DNA of 64,000 nt, taken from contig NZ_SPHL01000004.1 of NCBI RefSeq assembly GCF_005844425.1, positions 16,064-80,063 of the forward strand, read 5' to 3'. Below, piece after piece: positions 49,937 through 58,973 of the stretch; the first letter of the stretch is position 1; each line of letters opens with the position of its first letter. A program made the position numbers and the translations under genes. This DNA is from Anaerofustis stercorihominis. GTDB lineage: Bacteria; Bacillota; Clostridia; Eubacteriales; Anaerofustaceae. The notes under the pieces are model-generated. The model saw only the letters and a list, made by a program, of their open reading frames with translations, did no database searches and was not told the DNA's origin.

Positions 49937-51301
49937 ATGATAAAGTTAGAGCAATCTCAAAAACAAAAGCAGCAGCTAGTAATGACACATGAAATGAAAC
50001 AGGCTATACAACTTTTACATTTTAATGTCTTTGAACTCACTTCTTTTATAGAAAATGAGGCTGATTTGAATATTTTTATAGAATATGAAAATCCCATAAA
50101 AAAAGATATTACAGGATCTATGGAAAGGGAAGAATCTATAATAACTGAAAGCGAGGAAGATGACGGGAACTTTTATGTTTTCACTTCTAACAGCGGATTT
50201 AACGAAAGTATTGTAAAGGATTTATCAGGACAGACTTTAAAAGAAAATTTATTATTTCAAGTAGGGCTTTTAGATATAAATAAAGACGATAAGTTTTATT
50301 TGGAATATTTAATAAATGATGTTGACTCAAAAGGATACTTGAATATAGATACTAAAGCCGTAAGTTCTGTTTTATCTTTAAAAGAAGAAAGTATTATTAG
50401 ATATATAAATATTTTACAGTCTTTTTCTCCTTGTGGGGTCTGTGCTAAAAGCCCAATTGAGAGAATCGAAATACAACTTAAAGAAAAAGGAATTTATAAA
50501 GAAGAACATTCTATACTATTAAACAGCTATATGGAAAATATAGCTTATGGTAAAATAAATTCAATACATTTAAAAACAGGTTTTGACATAGATTATATTA
50601 ATGATTTGATAGAAGATATAAAGTCTTGTAACTTGAATATAGCTAGTGAGTTTATTGAAGATGAGGATAATTTATACATATATCCTGAGCTTAGGGTCGT
50701 TGAAAAGAACGGGAAAATTATAGTATCATTAATTGAAGATAACACTCCTTCAATACAAATGGATAAAAGTTCTTTAATAGAAATGAGTCGTTTTGTAAAT
50801 GACAAAGATTTATCGAGTTTCTATAAAGAACATTATGATAAGGCTTTGTTTATAATAAGTGCAGTAAAAAAACGAAAAGATAATATGCTTAATGTTACCG
50901 AAGAGATATTTAAGGTTCAAGGTGGATTTCTAAAAAATGGCAATTTAAAACCTCTAAAAATGTCTGATATAGCAAATGCGTGTGATATAAATGTTTCTAC
51001 CGTAAGCAGGATAGTAAATGAAAAATATGTAGAAACAAAAAGAGGTGTATTCCCTCTTAAGTCCTTTTTCAAACAGACAGTTGGTGGTAGCAGTGAATTA
51101 AATGCGAATGAATGCACTGATGATGAAATAAAAAATCAAATAAAAATCATTATCGAAAAGGAAGATAAGAAGAAGCCTTTTAGTGATGAAAAAATATCTA
51201 AAATGTTAAAGGAAAAAGGGTATGTAATTTCAAGAAGAACCGTTAATAAATATAGGGGACAAATGGGTATTCCTCCAACGACAATAAGAAGAAAAGATTA
51301 A
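49937..51301 (+). CDS. rpoN: RNA polymerase sigma-54 factor
   Basis: A 454-residue alternative sigma factor. The N-terminal activator-interacting region is Gln-rich (SQKQKQQLVMTHEMKQAIQL). The core-binding region follows, then a helix-turn-helix (DINVSTVSRIVNEKYVETKR) and the RpoN box (SRRTVNKYRGQMGIPPT) that reads the -24 element. It is encoded beside the only clear sigma-54 promoter and its activator seen in the window. Confidence 0.95.
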   Translation: MIKLEQSQKQKQQLVMTHEMKQAIQLLHFNVFELTSFIENEADLNIFIEYENPIKKDITGSMEREESIITESEEDDGNFYVFTSNSGFNESIVKDLSGQTLKENLLFQVGLLDINKDDKFYLEYLINDVDSKGYLNIDTKAVSSVLSLKEESIIRYINILQSFSPCGVCAKSPIERIEIQLKEKGIYKEEHSILLNSYMENIAYGKINSIHLKTGFDIDYINDLIEDIKSCNLNIASEFIEDEDNLYIYPELRVVEKNGKIIVSLIEDNTPSIQMDKSSLIEMSRFVNDKDLSSFYKEHYDKALFIISAVKKRKDNMLNVTEEIFKVQGGFLKNGNLKPLKMSDIANACDINVSTVSRIVNEKYVETKRGVFPLKSFFKQTVGGSSELNANECTDDEIKNQIKIIIEKEDKKKPFSDEKISKMLKEKGYVISRRTVNKYRGQMGIPPTTIRRKD

Positions 51302-51328
51302 AAGCAGAAGTAAAACTTCTGCTTTTTT
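51302..51328 (+). terminator. Terminator of rpoN
   Basis: AGCAGAAG (51303-51310) and CTTCTGCT (51316-51323) form a stem followed by TTTTTT. The A-rich left flank lets it act also for tRNA transcripts coming from the right. Confidence 0.85.
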
Positions 51329-51350
51329 ATAAAAAAGTTTTGATTTTTTA

Positions 51351-51426
51351 TGGCGGGGGTAGCAGGACTCGAACCCGCGAATAATAGAGCCAGAATCTAT
51401 TGCCTTACCAACTTGGCGATACCCCT
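51351..51426 (-). tRNA. tRNA-Gln (CTG)
   Basis: A cloverleaf with anticodon loop TTCTGGC (anticodon CTG), T-arm GCGGG-TTCGAGT-CCTGC, discriminator G and encoded CCA. The first acceptor pair is A1-C72, a mismatch, while the other six pairs are sound. A loose 1-72 pair is typical of bacterial tRNA-Gln. It is separated from the next tRNA-Gln by a terminator. Confidence 0.9.
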
Positions 51427-51494
51427 ATATTTATAAAATATGATATACCAACAAAATATATTTATCAAGTAGAAAATAAAAAACAAATATAAAA

Positions 51495-51524
51495 TAAAAA
51501 AATCGAATGATTGCTCATTCGATT
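51495..51524 (-). terminator. Terminator between the two tRNA-Gln genes
   Basis: On the minus strand AATCGAATGA and TCATTCGATT (51515-51524 with 51501-51510) form a perfect stem followed by TTTTTTATTTT. It ends the four-tRNA transcript, so tRNA-Gln(CTG) needs its own promoter or read-through. Confidence 0.8.
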
Positions 51525-51535
51525 AATTATCTGCT

Positions 51536-51610
51536 TGGCAGGGGTAGCAGGACTCGAACCTACGATCACGGAGTCAAAGTCCGTTGCCTTACCGACTTGG
51601 CTATACCCCT
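51536..51610 (-). tRNA. tRNA-Gln (TTG)
   Basis: Anticodon loop CTTTGAC (anticodon TTG), stem ACGGA/TCCGT, T-arm GTAGG-TTCGAGT-CCTGC, acceptor AGGGGTA/TACCCCT, discriminator G and encoded CCA. It is a standard glutamine tRNA and closely resembles the CTG copy downstream. Confidence 0.93.
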
Positions 51611-51616
51611 GTGTTC

Positions 51617-51694
51617 TGGGGTGAAAGATGGGATTCGAACCCACGGCCTCTGGAGCCACAATCCAGCGCTCTAACCAGCTGAGCTACAATCACC
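51617..51694 (-). tRNA. tRNA-His (GTG), odd acceptor stem
   Basis: Anticodon loop TTGTGGC (anticodon GTG), stem CTGGA/TCCAG, T-arm GTGGG-TTCGAAT-CCCAT, an extra 5' G (-1) and encoded CCA. The acceptor arms GTGATTG and CTTTCAC leave two adjacent U-U mismatches (pairs 5-68 and 6-67), where CAATCAC would be expected. Otherwise it is normal. Confidence 0.88.
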
Positions 51695-51724
51695 ATCAAA
51701 CATCAAAGTTTATTTTTGTTTTTA

Positions 51725-51801
51725 TGGCGCGCCTGAAGGGATTCGAACCCCTGACACACGGCTTAGAAGGCCGTTGCTCTATCCTGCTGAGCTACAGGCG
51801 C
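51725..51801 (-). tRNA. tRNA-Arg (TCT)
   Basis: Anticodon loop CTTCTAA (anticodon TCT), stem ACGGC/GCCGT, acceptor GCGCCTG/CAGGCGC, T-arm with TTCGAAT, discriminator G and encoded CCA. All stems pair well. Confidence 0.94.
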
Positions 51802-51815
51802 ATATTTTAAATTAA

Positions 51816-51889
51816 TGGAGCGGGTGAAGGGAATCGAACCCTCGCGACTGGCTTGGAAGGCCAGGGCTCTACCACTGAGCTACACCCGC
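51816..51889 (-). tRNA. tRNA-Gly (TCC)
   Basis: Anticodon loop CTTCCAA (anticodon TCC), stem CTGGC/GCCAG, acceptor GCGGGTG/CACCCGC, T-arm with TTCGATT, discriminator U and encoded CCA. It is the first gene of the minus-strand tRNA cluster. Confidence 0.94.
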
Positions 51890-51908
51890 ATCTCACAAAT
51901 GCTTAAAT

Positions 51909-51937
51909 AGTATACCCCATAATTTTAATCTTGTCAA
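51909..51937 (-). promoter_or_regulatory. Promoter of the tRNA cluster
   Basis: On the minus strand TTGACA (51932-51937) and TATACT (51909-51914) are 17 bases apart, about 20 bases upstream of tRNA-Gly. This near-consensus promoter fits strong stable-RNA transcription. Confidence 0.85.
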
Positions 51938-52128
51938 CACGTTTTTAAAAAAATATTTAATATTTTTAAATATTTCTTTTTTATTAAATTATACACGAAT
52001 ATGAAAGAGTGTTTTTGCCTATTATAAAAGGGTTTTATTCATTAATAAATATATGTGATGCAAATTTAATTTTATTTATTATAAATTGTGATATAATAAA
52101 ATAAATTAGGGATTTAAGGAGATTATTT

Positions 52129-53520
52129 ATGGAAATAAATACAAAGCATTTATTTGAAAACTATAATATGTATGACGGTAAAGAAGTTATTGTCGACGGA
52201 TGGGTTAGAACAATTCGTTCTTCAAATCAATTTGGTTTTATGGAAATAAACGATGGAACCAATTTTAAAAACGTACAGGTTGTTATAGAAAAAGATAAAA
52301 TCGAAAACTATGATGAGGTAACAAAATTCCATGCTTGCAGCGGTGTTAAGGTTGTGGGAATATTAAATGTTACTCCTGATATGAAACAAGATTTTGAAAT
52401 AAAAGCAACTAGTGTTACTCTTCTTGCAGATAGTGATAACTCTTATCCTCTTCAAAAGAAAAGACATACTTTTGAATATATGAGAGAGATTGCTCATTTA
52501 AGACCAAGAGGAAACAGCTTTAATGCAGTATTTAGGCTTCGTTCATTACTTGCATATGCAATACATGAATTTTTCCAAACAAGAGACTTCGTTTATGTTA
52601 ATACTCCTTTAATTACTGCAAGTGACTGTGAAGGTGCCGGTGAAATGTTCCAAGTTACTACACTTGATATGAAAAATCCACCTTTAAATGATGAAAATAA
52701 TATTGATTATACAAAAGACTTCTTTTCTGCTGAAACATATTTGACAGTATCAGGACAATTGCAAGCAGAAGCTTATGCTATGGCATTTAAAAATGTATAT
52801 ACTTTTGGTCCTACTTTTAGAGCTGAAAATTCAAATACTCCTCGTCATGCTGCGGAATTTTGGATGGTAGAACCTGAAATTGCTTTTGCTGATTTAAATG
52901 ATGATATGAATTTGGCAGAAGATATGATGAAATATGTTATAAGTTATGCACTTGATAAAGCAAAAAATGAAATTGAATTTTTCAATAAATTTATAGATAA
53001 AGGACTTATTGAAAGACTTGAAGGTATAGTTAATTCAACATTTAAAAGAATTACTTATACTGAAGCTATTGAAATTTTGAAAAATGCAAAAGAAAAATTT
53101 GAGTACCCTGTAGAGTGGGGACTTGATCTTCAAACAGAACATGAAAGATATTTGACAGAAAAGCATTTTAAAGCTCCTGTTTTTGTTACAGATTATCCAA
53201 AAGAAATAAAAGCTTTCTATATGAGAATGAATGATGATAATAAAACAGTTGCTGCTGTAGACTTATTAGTTCCGGGCGTTGGTGAAATTATCGGAGGAAG
53301 TCAAAGAGAAGAAAGGCTTGATATTTTGGAAAACAGAATGGATGAACTTGGAATGAACAAGGAAAGTATGCAGTGGTATTTAGACCTTAGAAAATATGGC
53401 GGAGTAAAACACGCAGGCTTTGGACTTGGTTTTGAAAGACTTGTTATGTATCTTTCAGGAATGAAAAACATAAGAGACGTTATTCCTTTCCCAAGAACAG
53501 TAAATAATGCAAAATTTTAA
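52129..53520 (+). CDS. asnS: Asparaginyl-tRNA synthetase
   Basis: A 463-residue class IIb synthetase. The N-terminal OB fold ([20 protein letters not shown]) binds the anticodon. The catalytic core has [20 protein letters not shown] (motif 2) and [13 protein letters not shown] (motif 3). The length and the internal insertion suit AsnRS rather than AspRS. It charges tRNA-Asn. A TATAAT-like sequence and AAGGAG precede the start. Confidence 0.94.
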   Translation: MEINTKHLFENYNMYDGKEVIVDGWVRTIRSSNQFGFMEINDGTNFKNVQVVIEKDKIENYDEVTKFHACSGVKVVGILNVTPDMKQDFEIKATSVTLLADSDNSYPLQKKRHTFEYMREIAHLRPRGNSFNAVFRLRSLLAYAIHEFFQTRDFVYVNTPLITASDCEGAGEMFQVTTLDMKNPPLNDENNIDYTKDFFSAETYLTVSGQLQAEAYAMAFKNVYTFGPTFRAENSNTPRHAAEFWMVEPEIAFADLNDDMNLAEDMMKYVISYALDKAKNEIEFFNKFIDKGLIERLEGIVNSTFKRITYTEAIEILKNAKEKFEYPVEWGLDLQTEHERYLTEKHFKAPVFVTDYPKEIKAFYMRMNDDNKTVAAVDLLVPGVGEIIGGSQREERLDILENRMDELGMNKESMQWYLDLRKYGGVKHAGFGLGFERLVMYLSGMKNIRDVIPFPRTVNNAKF

Positions 53521-53534
53521 GATAGGGGATAAAT

Positions 53535-54344
53535 ATGTATAAAATTTTAGCGCTGGATATAGATGGAACATTATTTAATGATAAAAAACAAGTAACACCA
53601 AAGACCGTAGATGCGATAAAAAAATGTAAAGATTTAGGTGTGTATGTTGTTTTATCAAGCGGAAGATATTATAAAGGTGTACTTCCTATTGCCGAAAGTC
53701 TTGAACTTGATAATTGTTATCATGTTGCGGATAATGGTATAAGTTATTTTAATACAAAGGGAGAAGTAAACTTTATAAAAGTTTTTGATAAAGAAGATTA
53801 CAAACGTCTTGTAGAACATTTGAGAAAAACATGTAAATCTTTTGTGGTTACAAATGAAATGGGAATGTGGTATGAAACTGAAGATAAAAGTTGCGTTACT
53901 ACAATGCGTCCAAATAATGGTGATGCTCATTTTATCAAATTAAAAGATATTTTAGATGTTCCAAATCCATTTAAAATTTGTGCATATTATGAAACCGAAG
54001 AAGATGTAAATAGAATATTATCAAAGGAATATGAAACAATAACGGGATGTGTTTCTTACAGAGTGTTGATAGATTTTTATCCTAAAGGAATAGATAAATT
54101 TGTTACATTAATGGAAGTTGCCGATAAATTAGATGTAAAAGAAGAAGAAATTATCGCAGTGGGAGATAGTGACAATGATCTTCCTTTAATTGAAAATGCT
54201 GCGCTTGGTGTAAGTGTTGCAAACGGCAGTAAAAAACTAAAAGAAGCAAGTGATGTTGTTTTGGATCTTGATAATAATAACGATCCCGTATGTTATGTTA
54301 TAGAAAATATAATAGAGAGAACGTTGTATACGGGAATGTTTTAA
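53535..54344 (+). CDS. Cof-type HAD-IIB phosphatase
   Basis: A 269-residue haloacid dehalogenase-like hydrolase. Motif I is ALDIDGTLFND with the nucleophile Asp, motif II is VLSSGR and motif IV is VGDSDNDLPLI. The type IIB cap lies between. Members dephosphorylate sugar phosphates or flavin intermediates; the substrate is not predictable. The gene follows asnS by 14 bases and may be cotranscribed. Confidence 0.92.
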   Translation: MYKILALDIDGTLFNDKKQVTPKTVDAIKKCKDLGVYVVLSSGRYYKGVLPIAESLELDNCYHVADNGISYFNTKGEVNFIKVFDKEDYKRLVEHLRKTCKSFVVTNEMGMWYETEDKSCVTTMRPNNGDAHFIKLKDILDVPNPFKICAYYETEEDVNRILSKEYETITGCVSYRVLIDFYPKGIDKFVTLMEVADKLDVKEEEIIAVGDSDNDLPLIENAALGVSVANGSKKLKEASDVVLDLDNNNDPVCYVIENIIERTLYTGMF

Positions 54345-54368
54345 AAGGAGCGTAATGCTCCTTTTTTA
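54343..54368 (+). terminator. Terminator after the HAD gene
   Basis: AAAGGAGC (54344-54351) and GCTCCTTT (54357-54364) form a stem with a T run after it. Confidence 0.85.
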
Positions 54369-54549
54369 TTATACTTAAATTAAACTTATATAAGTGTATA
54401 TTAATTCCTTTATATAAACAGAGCTAAGTTTGAATGAGTAATTAAATATTAGATTTTAATAATGTTAATGCTTGAAATTACATTATTATGTATAAAATTT
54501 ATGGAAAAGATATTATAAAATATTTTGAATTTAAAAGTTTCTATGTTGT

Positions 54550-54577
54550 TTGAAAGATGAAAGAATGGTGTTATAAT
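54550..54577 (+). promoter_or_regulatory. Promoter of the patatin-like gene
   Basis: TTGAAA (54550-54555) and TATAAT (54572-54577) are 16 bases apart, with GGAGG and the ATG at 54614 following. Confidence 0.7.
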
Positions 54578-54613
54578 ATCTGTTAAAATATAAGAACAAA
54601 CGTGGAGGTAGCT

Positions 54614-55462
54614 ATGTATAAAGGTGGACTTGTTCTTGAAGGCGGCGGTATGAGAGGTGTCTATACTGCAGGTGTTTTGGATTTTTTTATTGATAAAGAT
54701 ATATATTTTGAAAATACTTATGGAGTTTCTGCAGGGATTTGTCATGCTTGTTCCTATCTTGCAAAACAAAGAGACAGGGCTTACAGGGTAAATGTTGATT
54801 ATCTTGATGATAAGAGGTATGCGAGTTTTTATAGTCTTGTTACAACAGGGGATTATTTTGGGGTAAAAATGGTATATGAAGATATTCCAAACAAATTATA
54901 TCCTTTTGATAAAAAAACTTTTGAAGAATATAAAGGAAATTTATATTCTGTTGTTACAAATATGAAGACCGGGGAGGCTGAATATATAAAACTTAAAGAT
55001 ATGGATAAAGATATTATTTATGTCAGAGCTTCCAGTTCTCTTCCTTTACTTTCAAGGATTGTTAAGGTTGATGGGAAAGAATATCTTGACGGAGGGATAG
55101 CAGATTCTATTCCTATTGAGAAAGCAATAAAAGATGGAAATGAAAAAAACGTTGTTGTGCTTACTCAGCCTAATGGATATAGAAAAGAAAAAAATAAGCT
55201 TTTGCCTATAATGAAAATAAAATATAAAAAATATCCAAATTTTATAAATTCAATGGCAAACAGACATATTAATTATAATAATTCATTAGATAAAATTAAG
55301 GAAGAAGAGGAAAAGGGAAATGTTTTTGTTATAAGACCAAGCGAAAGTTTGGATATAACAAGACTTGAAAAAAATAAATATAAACTTGAGGCATTGTATA
55401 ATCTTGGTTATAATGATGCAAAAAAAGCTTATGAAAAATTATTAAACTTTATATCTGATTAA
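54614..55462 (+). CDS. Patatin-like phospholipase
   Basis: A 282-residue protein. ATG 54614 follows GTGGAGG. The oxyanion motif EGGGMRGVYTAG, nucleophile elbow GVSAG and the Asp of the Ser-Asp dyad in YLDGGIADSIP are all present. It should hydrolyse lipid acyl esters; bacterial relatives of this RssA/YjjU type have no settled substrate. It is flanked by a promoter and a terminator. Confidence 0.92.
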   Translation: MYKGGLVLEGGGMRGVYTAGVLDFFIDKDIYFENTYGVSAGICHACSYLAKQRDRAYRVNVDYLDDKRYASFYSLVTTGDYFGVKMVYEDIPNKLYPFDKKTFEEYKGNLYSVVTNMKTGEAEYIKLKDMDKDIIYVRASSSLPLLSRIVKVDGKEYLDGGIADSIPIEKAIKDGNEKNVVVLTQPNGYRKEKNKLLPIMKIKYKKYPNFINSMANRHINYNNSLDKIKEEEEKGNVFVIRPSESLDITRLEKNKYKLEALYNLGYNDAKKAYEKLLNFISD

Positions 55463-55487
55463 AAAGAACCTTATGGTTCTTTTTTTA
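55461..55487 (+). terminator. Terminator after the patatin-like gene
   Basis: AGAACC (55465-55470) and GGTTCT (55475-55480) form a short stem within A and T runs. It separates the lipase gene from the vanG-like cluster. Confidence 0.75.
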
Positions 55488-55632
55488 TTAATTTTTCTTA
55501 ATAACTATTAAAAAAATTTAATAACATCTTAAACTAGGCTTCAAGATTTTATTCTTTTAAAAATTTATAATGATATTACAGAATTACTATATACTTTGCA
55601 AAGTTTTATATTATTTTTAGAAGGTGGAATTT

Positions 55633-56691
55633 ATGAAAAAAGATGTTTTAGTTGTTTTTGGAGGAGCTTCATTTGAGTATAAAGTTTCTTTAGAAAGTGC
55701 TTACTATGTTATTAAGTCAATCAATAAAGATAAATATAATATTCATTTACTTGGAATAAAGAAAAATGGAAATTGTTATTTGTATGAAGGTGATGTGAAT
55801 CTAATAAAAGATGATAGATGGTTTGATGATGAAACTTGTTATAAAGTTTTTCTTCCTATGGCTAAGGATGCAAATGGGATTAATTATATAAAAGAAGATA
55901 AGGTTTATTTTAAACATATAGACGTTGTTTTTCCCGTTCTTCACGGAAAGAACGGAGAAGATGGAACAATACAAGGTCTTTTAGAGTTTACAGGTATTCC
56001 TTTTGTTGGGTGCGGTGTGTTGTCTTCTTCATTATGTATGGATAAATATAGAGCTCATAAGCTAGTTGAAGATTTTGGGTGTAAAGTTCCAAGTAGTATA
56101 TTGATAGATGATATTAAGGATAGAGATAAAATTTTAAATTTTATTGATGATGTAGGCTTTCCTGTGTTTGTAAAACCTTTAAAATCAGGCTCGTCTTTTG
56201 GCATTACTAAAGTAATAAGTGAAGAAAGATTATATAAAGCATTAAAGGAAGCTTTTCGTTATGATGATAAAGTTGTAATTGAAGAAAATATTGATGGATT
56301 TGAAGTAGGGGTAGCTATTCTTGGTAATAAAAAAATTGTTACAGGTTTGATAGATGAAATAGAAACCGGAGGAAAGTTCTTTGATTATAACGAAAAATAC
56401 ACTCTGGAAAAATCACTAATTCACTTGCCTGCAAGAATAAATAATGAACTTGAAAAAGAAGTTTTAGCTTTAGCAGAAAAAATATATAAAATTTTAGACT
56501 GCAAAGATTTTGCAAGAGTTGATATGTTTATAGATAAAAATAACAACATATATTTTAATGAAATAAATACCATTCCCGGATTTACCCTTCATAGCAGATA
56601 TCCAAATATGTTAAAAGGTGTAGGTATAAATTTTGATGCAATTGTAAATACACTTATTGAAATGGGTGGCGGTAATGAAACTATTTATTAA
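55633..56691 (+). CDS. vanG: D-Ala-D-Ser ligase-like protein, VanG type
   Basis: A 352-residue ATP-grasp ligase. ATG 55633 follows AAGGTGG. Characteristic segments are FPVLHGKNGEDGTIQG, KPLKSGSSFGITKVI, FFDYNEKYTLEKS and NEINTIPGFTLHSRYPNM. From memory these are closer to VanG than to housekeeping DdlA, and the next two genes are VanXY- and VanT-like, as in the vanG operon. It would make D-Ala-D-Ser for low-affinity vancomycin targets. The EKYT omega-loop also occurs in Ddl, so D-Ala-D-Ala activity is the alternative. It overlaps vanXY by 17 bases. Confidence 0.8.
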   Translation: MKKDVLVVFGGASFEYKVSLESAYYVIKSINKDKYNIHLLGIKKNGNCYLYEGDVNLIKDDRWFDDETCYKVFLPMAKDANGINYIKEDKVYFKHIDVVFPVLHGKNGEDGTIQGLLEFTGIPFVGCGVLSSSLCMDKYRAHKLVEDFGCKVPSSILIDDIKDRDKILNFIDDVGFPVFVKPLKSGSSFGITKVISEERLYKALKEAFRYDDKVVIEENIDGFEVGVAILGNKKIVTGLIDEIETGGKFFDYNEKYTLEKSLIHLPARINNELEKEVLALAEKIYKILDCKDFARVDMFIDKNNNIYFNEINTIPGFTLHSRYPNMLKGVGINFDAIVNTLIEMGGGNETIY

Positions 56692-57421
56692 TAATGATAT
56701 GGTTTATGACGGTGAACTGGTTTTAGTAAATAGAAACTACCCTTTAAAAAATGAACCTTTAAAGTCTGGTATGAAAAATATAGATTTTGAAAATGGTATT
56801 TATGTAAAAAGTAAAATGGCATTTATGCTTAAAGAGCTTCTTTTTGATATTGGTGTTAAAGATGAATTTGTATATGTAAGCGGTTTTAGAACCTTGACAG
56901 AACAAGAAAATATTTATGAAAGTTCTATAAAAGAAAATGGTGTTAATTTTACAAATAAATATGTAGCTTATCCTATGTGTAGTGAACATCAAACAGGGCT
57001 TGCTATTGATATAGGTAAAAGATGTGAAGATGTTGATTTTATAAGACCTGATTTTCCAAGCAGCGGAATTTTTAAAATTTTTAAACAAAGAGCCGTTAAA
57101 TATGGTTTTATAGAAAGGTATAAAAAGAATAAAGAAAAAACAACTGGAATATCTTATGAACCGTGGCATTTTAGATATGTTGGATATCCGCATTCTTTAA
57201 TTATGGAAAAAGAAAATTTGTGTTTGGAAGAGTATATCGAATATGTTAAATCTTTTAAACATAAAGAAAAAAGTTTGTTTTATAGTGACATTAATAATTT
57301 GATAGAAATATTTTATGTTCCATTTGCAAAGGACGGATATATAGATATACCCAATAATATTTCTTATACGATATCAGGTAACAATATTGACGGTTTTATT
57401 GTTACTGTTTGGAGAAGTTAA
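56675..57421 (+). CDS. vanXY: VanXY-type D,D-peptidase
   Basis: A 248-residue M15-family zinc peptidase without a signal peptide, hence cytoplasmic. Metal and catalytic residues are in CSEHQTGLAIDIG and SYEPWHFRYVGYPHS. The C-terminus (ISGNNIDGFIVTVWR) is nearly that of VanXY from the vanG operon. It should remove D-Ala-D-Ala and the terminal D-Ala of precursors so that only D-Ser-ended ones remain. All key residues seem intact. Confidence 0.85.
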   Translation: MKLFINNDMVYDGELVLVNRNYPLKNEPLKSGMKNIDFENGIYVKSKMAFMLKELLFDIGVKDEFVYVSGFRTLTEQENIYESSIKENGVNFTNKYVAYPMCSEHQTGLAIDIGKRCEDVDFIRPDFPSSGIFKIFKQRAVKYGFIERYKKNKEKTTGISYEPWHFRYVGYPHSLIMEKENLCLEEYIEYVKSFKHKEKSLFYSDINNLIEIFYVPFAKDGYIDIPNNISYTISGNNIDGFIVTVWRS

Positions 57422-57422
57422 A

Positions 57423-58064
57423 ATGGAAAAAAGAATAGGGTATGGCGGAATTGATATTTTTAAGTTAATTGCTGCGTTTATGGTTGTTGCAATACATATC
57501 TCTCCATTATCTTCTTTTAATGAAAGTCTTGATTTTTATATTACATATGTATTGTTTCGTGTTGCAGTACCGTTTTTTTTAATGGTATCAGGGTATTTTG
57601 TTCTTTATAAAGTGTTAACATATTCTAATGGTGTAAATATATTAATGGCTTTTATAAAGAGAATTGTTGTTTTATATTTGCTTGCAACATTATTATATAT
57701 TCCAATAAATTTGTATGCCGGCAGTTTTGAAGATATTAAAAGTATAGGCGGTATTTTAAAAATGTTTTTATTTGACGGAACATTTTATCATTTATGGTAT
57801 ATGCCATCTGTCATTATAGGAAGTATATTGATATTTATTTTAAGTAAAAAATTTAATTTAAAGCAGGTTTTTGTAATAACGTTGATTTTATATGTTATGG
57901 GACTTTTGGGAGATAGTTACTATGGAGTTATATATAATGTAAAATACATAAAGTGTTTTTATGATTTTCTTTTCAAATTTTTCGACTATACAAGAAACGG
58001 TATTTTTTATGCACCGATATTTTTAATGATAGGTATTTTATTTAGAAGAAAGAAAAAAAGATGA
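57423..58064 (+). pseudogene. vanT: VanT-like membrane domain, truncated
   Basis: A 213-residue membrane protein of the acyltransferase-3 type (RIGYGGIDIFKLIAAFMVV; VPFFLMVSGYFVL; FYHLWYMPS), starting one base after vanXY. Full VanT proteins have about ten helices and a C-terminal serine racemase domain of about 370 residues. Here the frame ends after six or seven helices in FRRKKKR at a poly-A stretch and no racemase sequence follows. Directly after, in another frame, comes the C-terminal-looking remnant DVIISDCPYFLLKPVCEKMG ending at 58161. This suggests a deletion that fused two genes. Confidence 0.75.
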
Positions 58065-58230
58065 TGTAATAATTTCTGATTGTCCTTATTTTTTATTAAA
58101 GCCTGTATGTGAAAAAATGGGAATTAATAATATTATATCTTTAGATGTAAGAAAATTTTAAATAAAAATAACTCTTTAGGTAAAATAAAAGAATCTATCA
58201 TTAAAAAAGGAATACCTTTGTATTCCTTTT

Positions 58231-58752
58231 TTACTTTTCAAAATCTTTAAACATAAGGCTTGGTTGTATTCCCGTATTATTTTGATATTTACCGCTTTTA
58301 TATAATTCGTATTCTCCTTTAATATCATGGTAGTATATTTGGCATATTTCAACATTTGGATATATTTTAATAGGTTGGATACAAAATATTTCAAGAGTCC
58401 AATAACCGGAAAAACCAACATCACCAAATCCTGCCGTAACATGAATAAAAAGTCCCAATCGTCCGGTAGAAGAACGTCCTTCAAGCATAGGAACAAATTT
58501 ATTGGTTTTGGTAAATTCATTTGTTCTTCCAAGATAAAGTTTATTTGGTTCAAGTATTAATCCTTCTTTTGGTATTATTATTTTATGCGCTTTATTTTCT
58601 TTTTTCATATCGAGAACGTAATTGTCATATACCAAAAGTTCGTTTGAAAGAGATAAATTATAGCTGTTTGGATTTAATTTATTTTTGTCAAAAGGTTCTA
58701 TTATTATATCTTTTCCGATATTTTTTTCTATTTCTTTTCCCGATAAAATCAT
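58231..58752 (-). CDS. dcd: dCTP deaminase
   Basis: A 173-residue enzyme that turns dCTP into dUTP for thymidylate synthesis. The active-site region EGRSSTGRLGLFIHVTAG and GFSGYWTLEIF are typical, and NPNSYNLSLSNEL is the N-terminal family segment. It is convergent with the vanT remnant. Some homologues make dUMP directly; that distinction cannot be read here. Confidence 0.9.
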   Translation of the reverse strand: MILSGKEIEKNIGKDIIIEPFDKNKLNPNSYNLSLSNELLVYDNYVLDMKKENKAHKIIIPKEGLILEPNKLYLGRTNEFTKTNKFVPMLEGRSSTGRLGLFIHVTAGFGDVGFSGYWTLEIFCIQPIKIYPNVEICQIYYHDIKGEYELYKSGKYQNNTGIQPSLMFKDFEK

Positions 58753-58973
58753 TGTTTTCCTCCCGATAGGATGTATAATGTATAATAATTATATTTTAAA
58801 GTCAGTATATCATATAAATGTTTTTTATCAATATGAATAATTTAATAATTAATGTTTTCATTAAAATAAGATACATAATTTATTAAAAATTACTTAAATT
58901 TTACATATTTCATGATATATTATGATACAATATAATTTACGAAAATCTTTTTATTAGAGAGGAATTGAAGATT

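Noticed and set aside
53655..53930. Minus-strand frame opposite the HAD gene and similar frames in the AT-rich half
   Set aside because: Phe/Ile/Tyr/Lys-rich antisense translations typical of AT-rich DNA, with no start signals and lying over well-defined genes.
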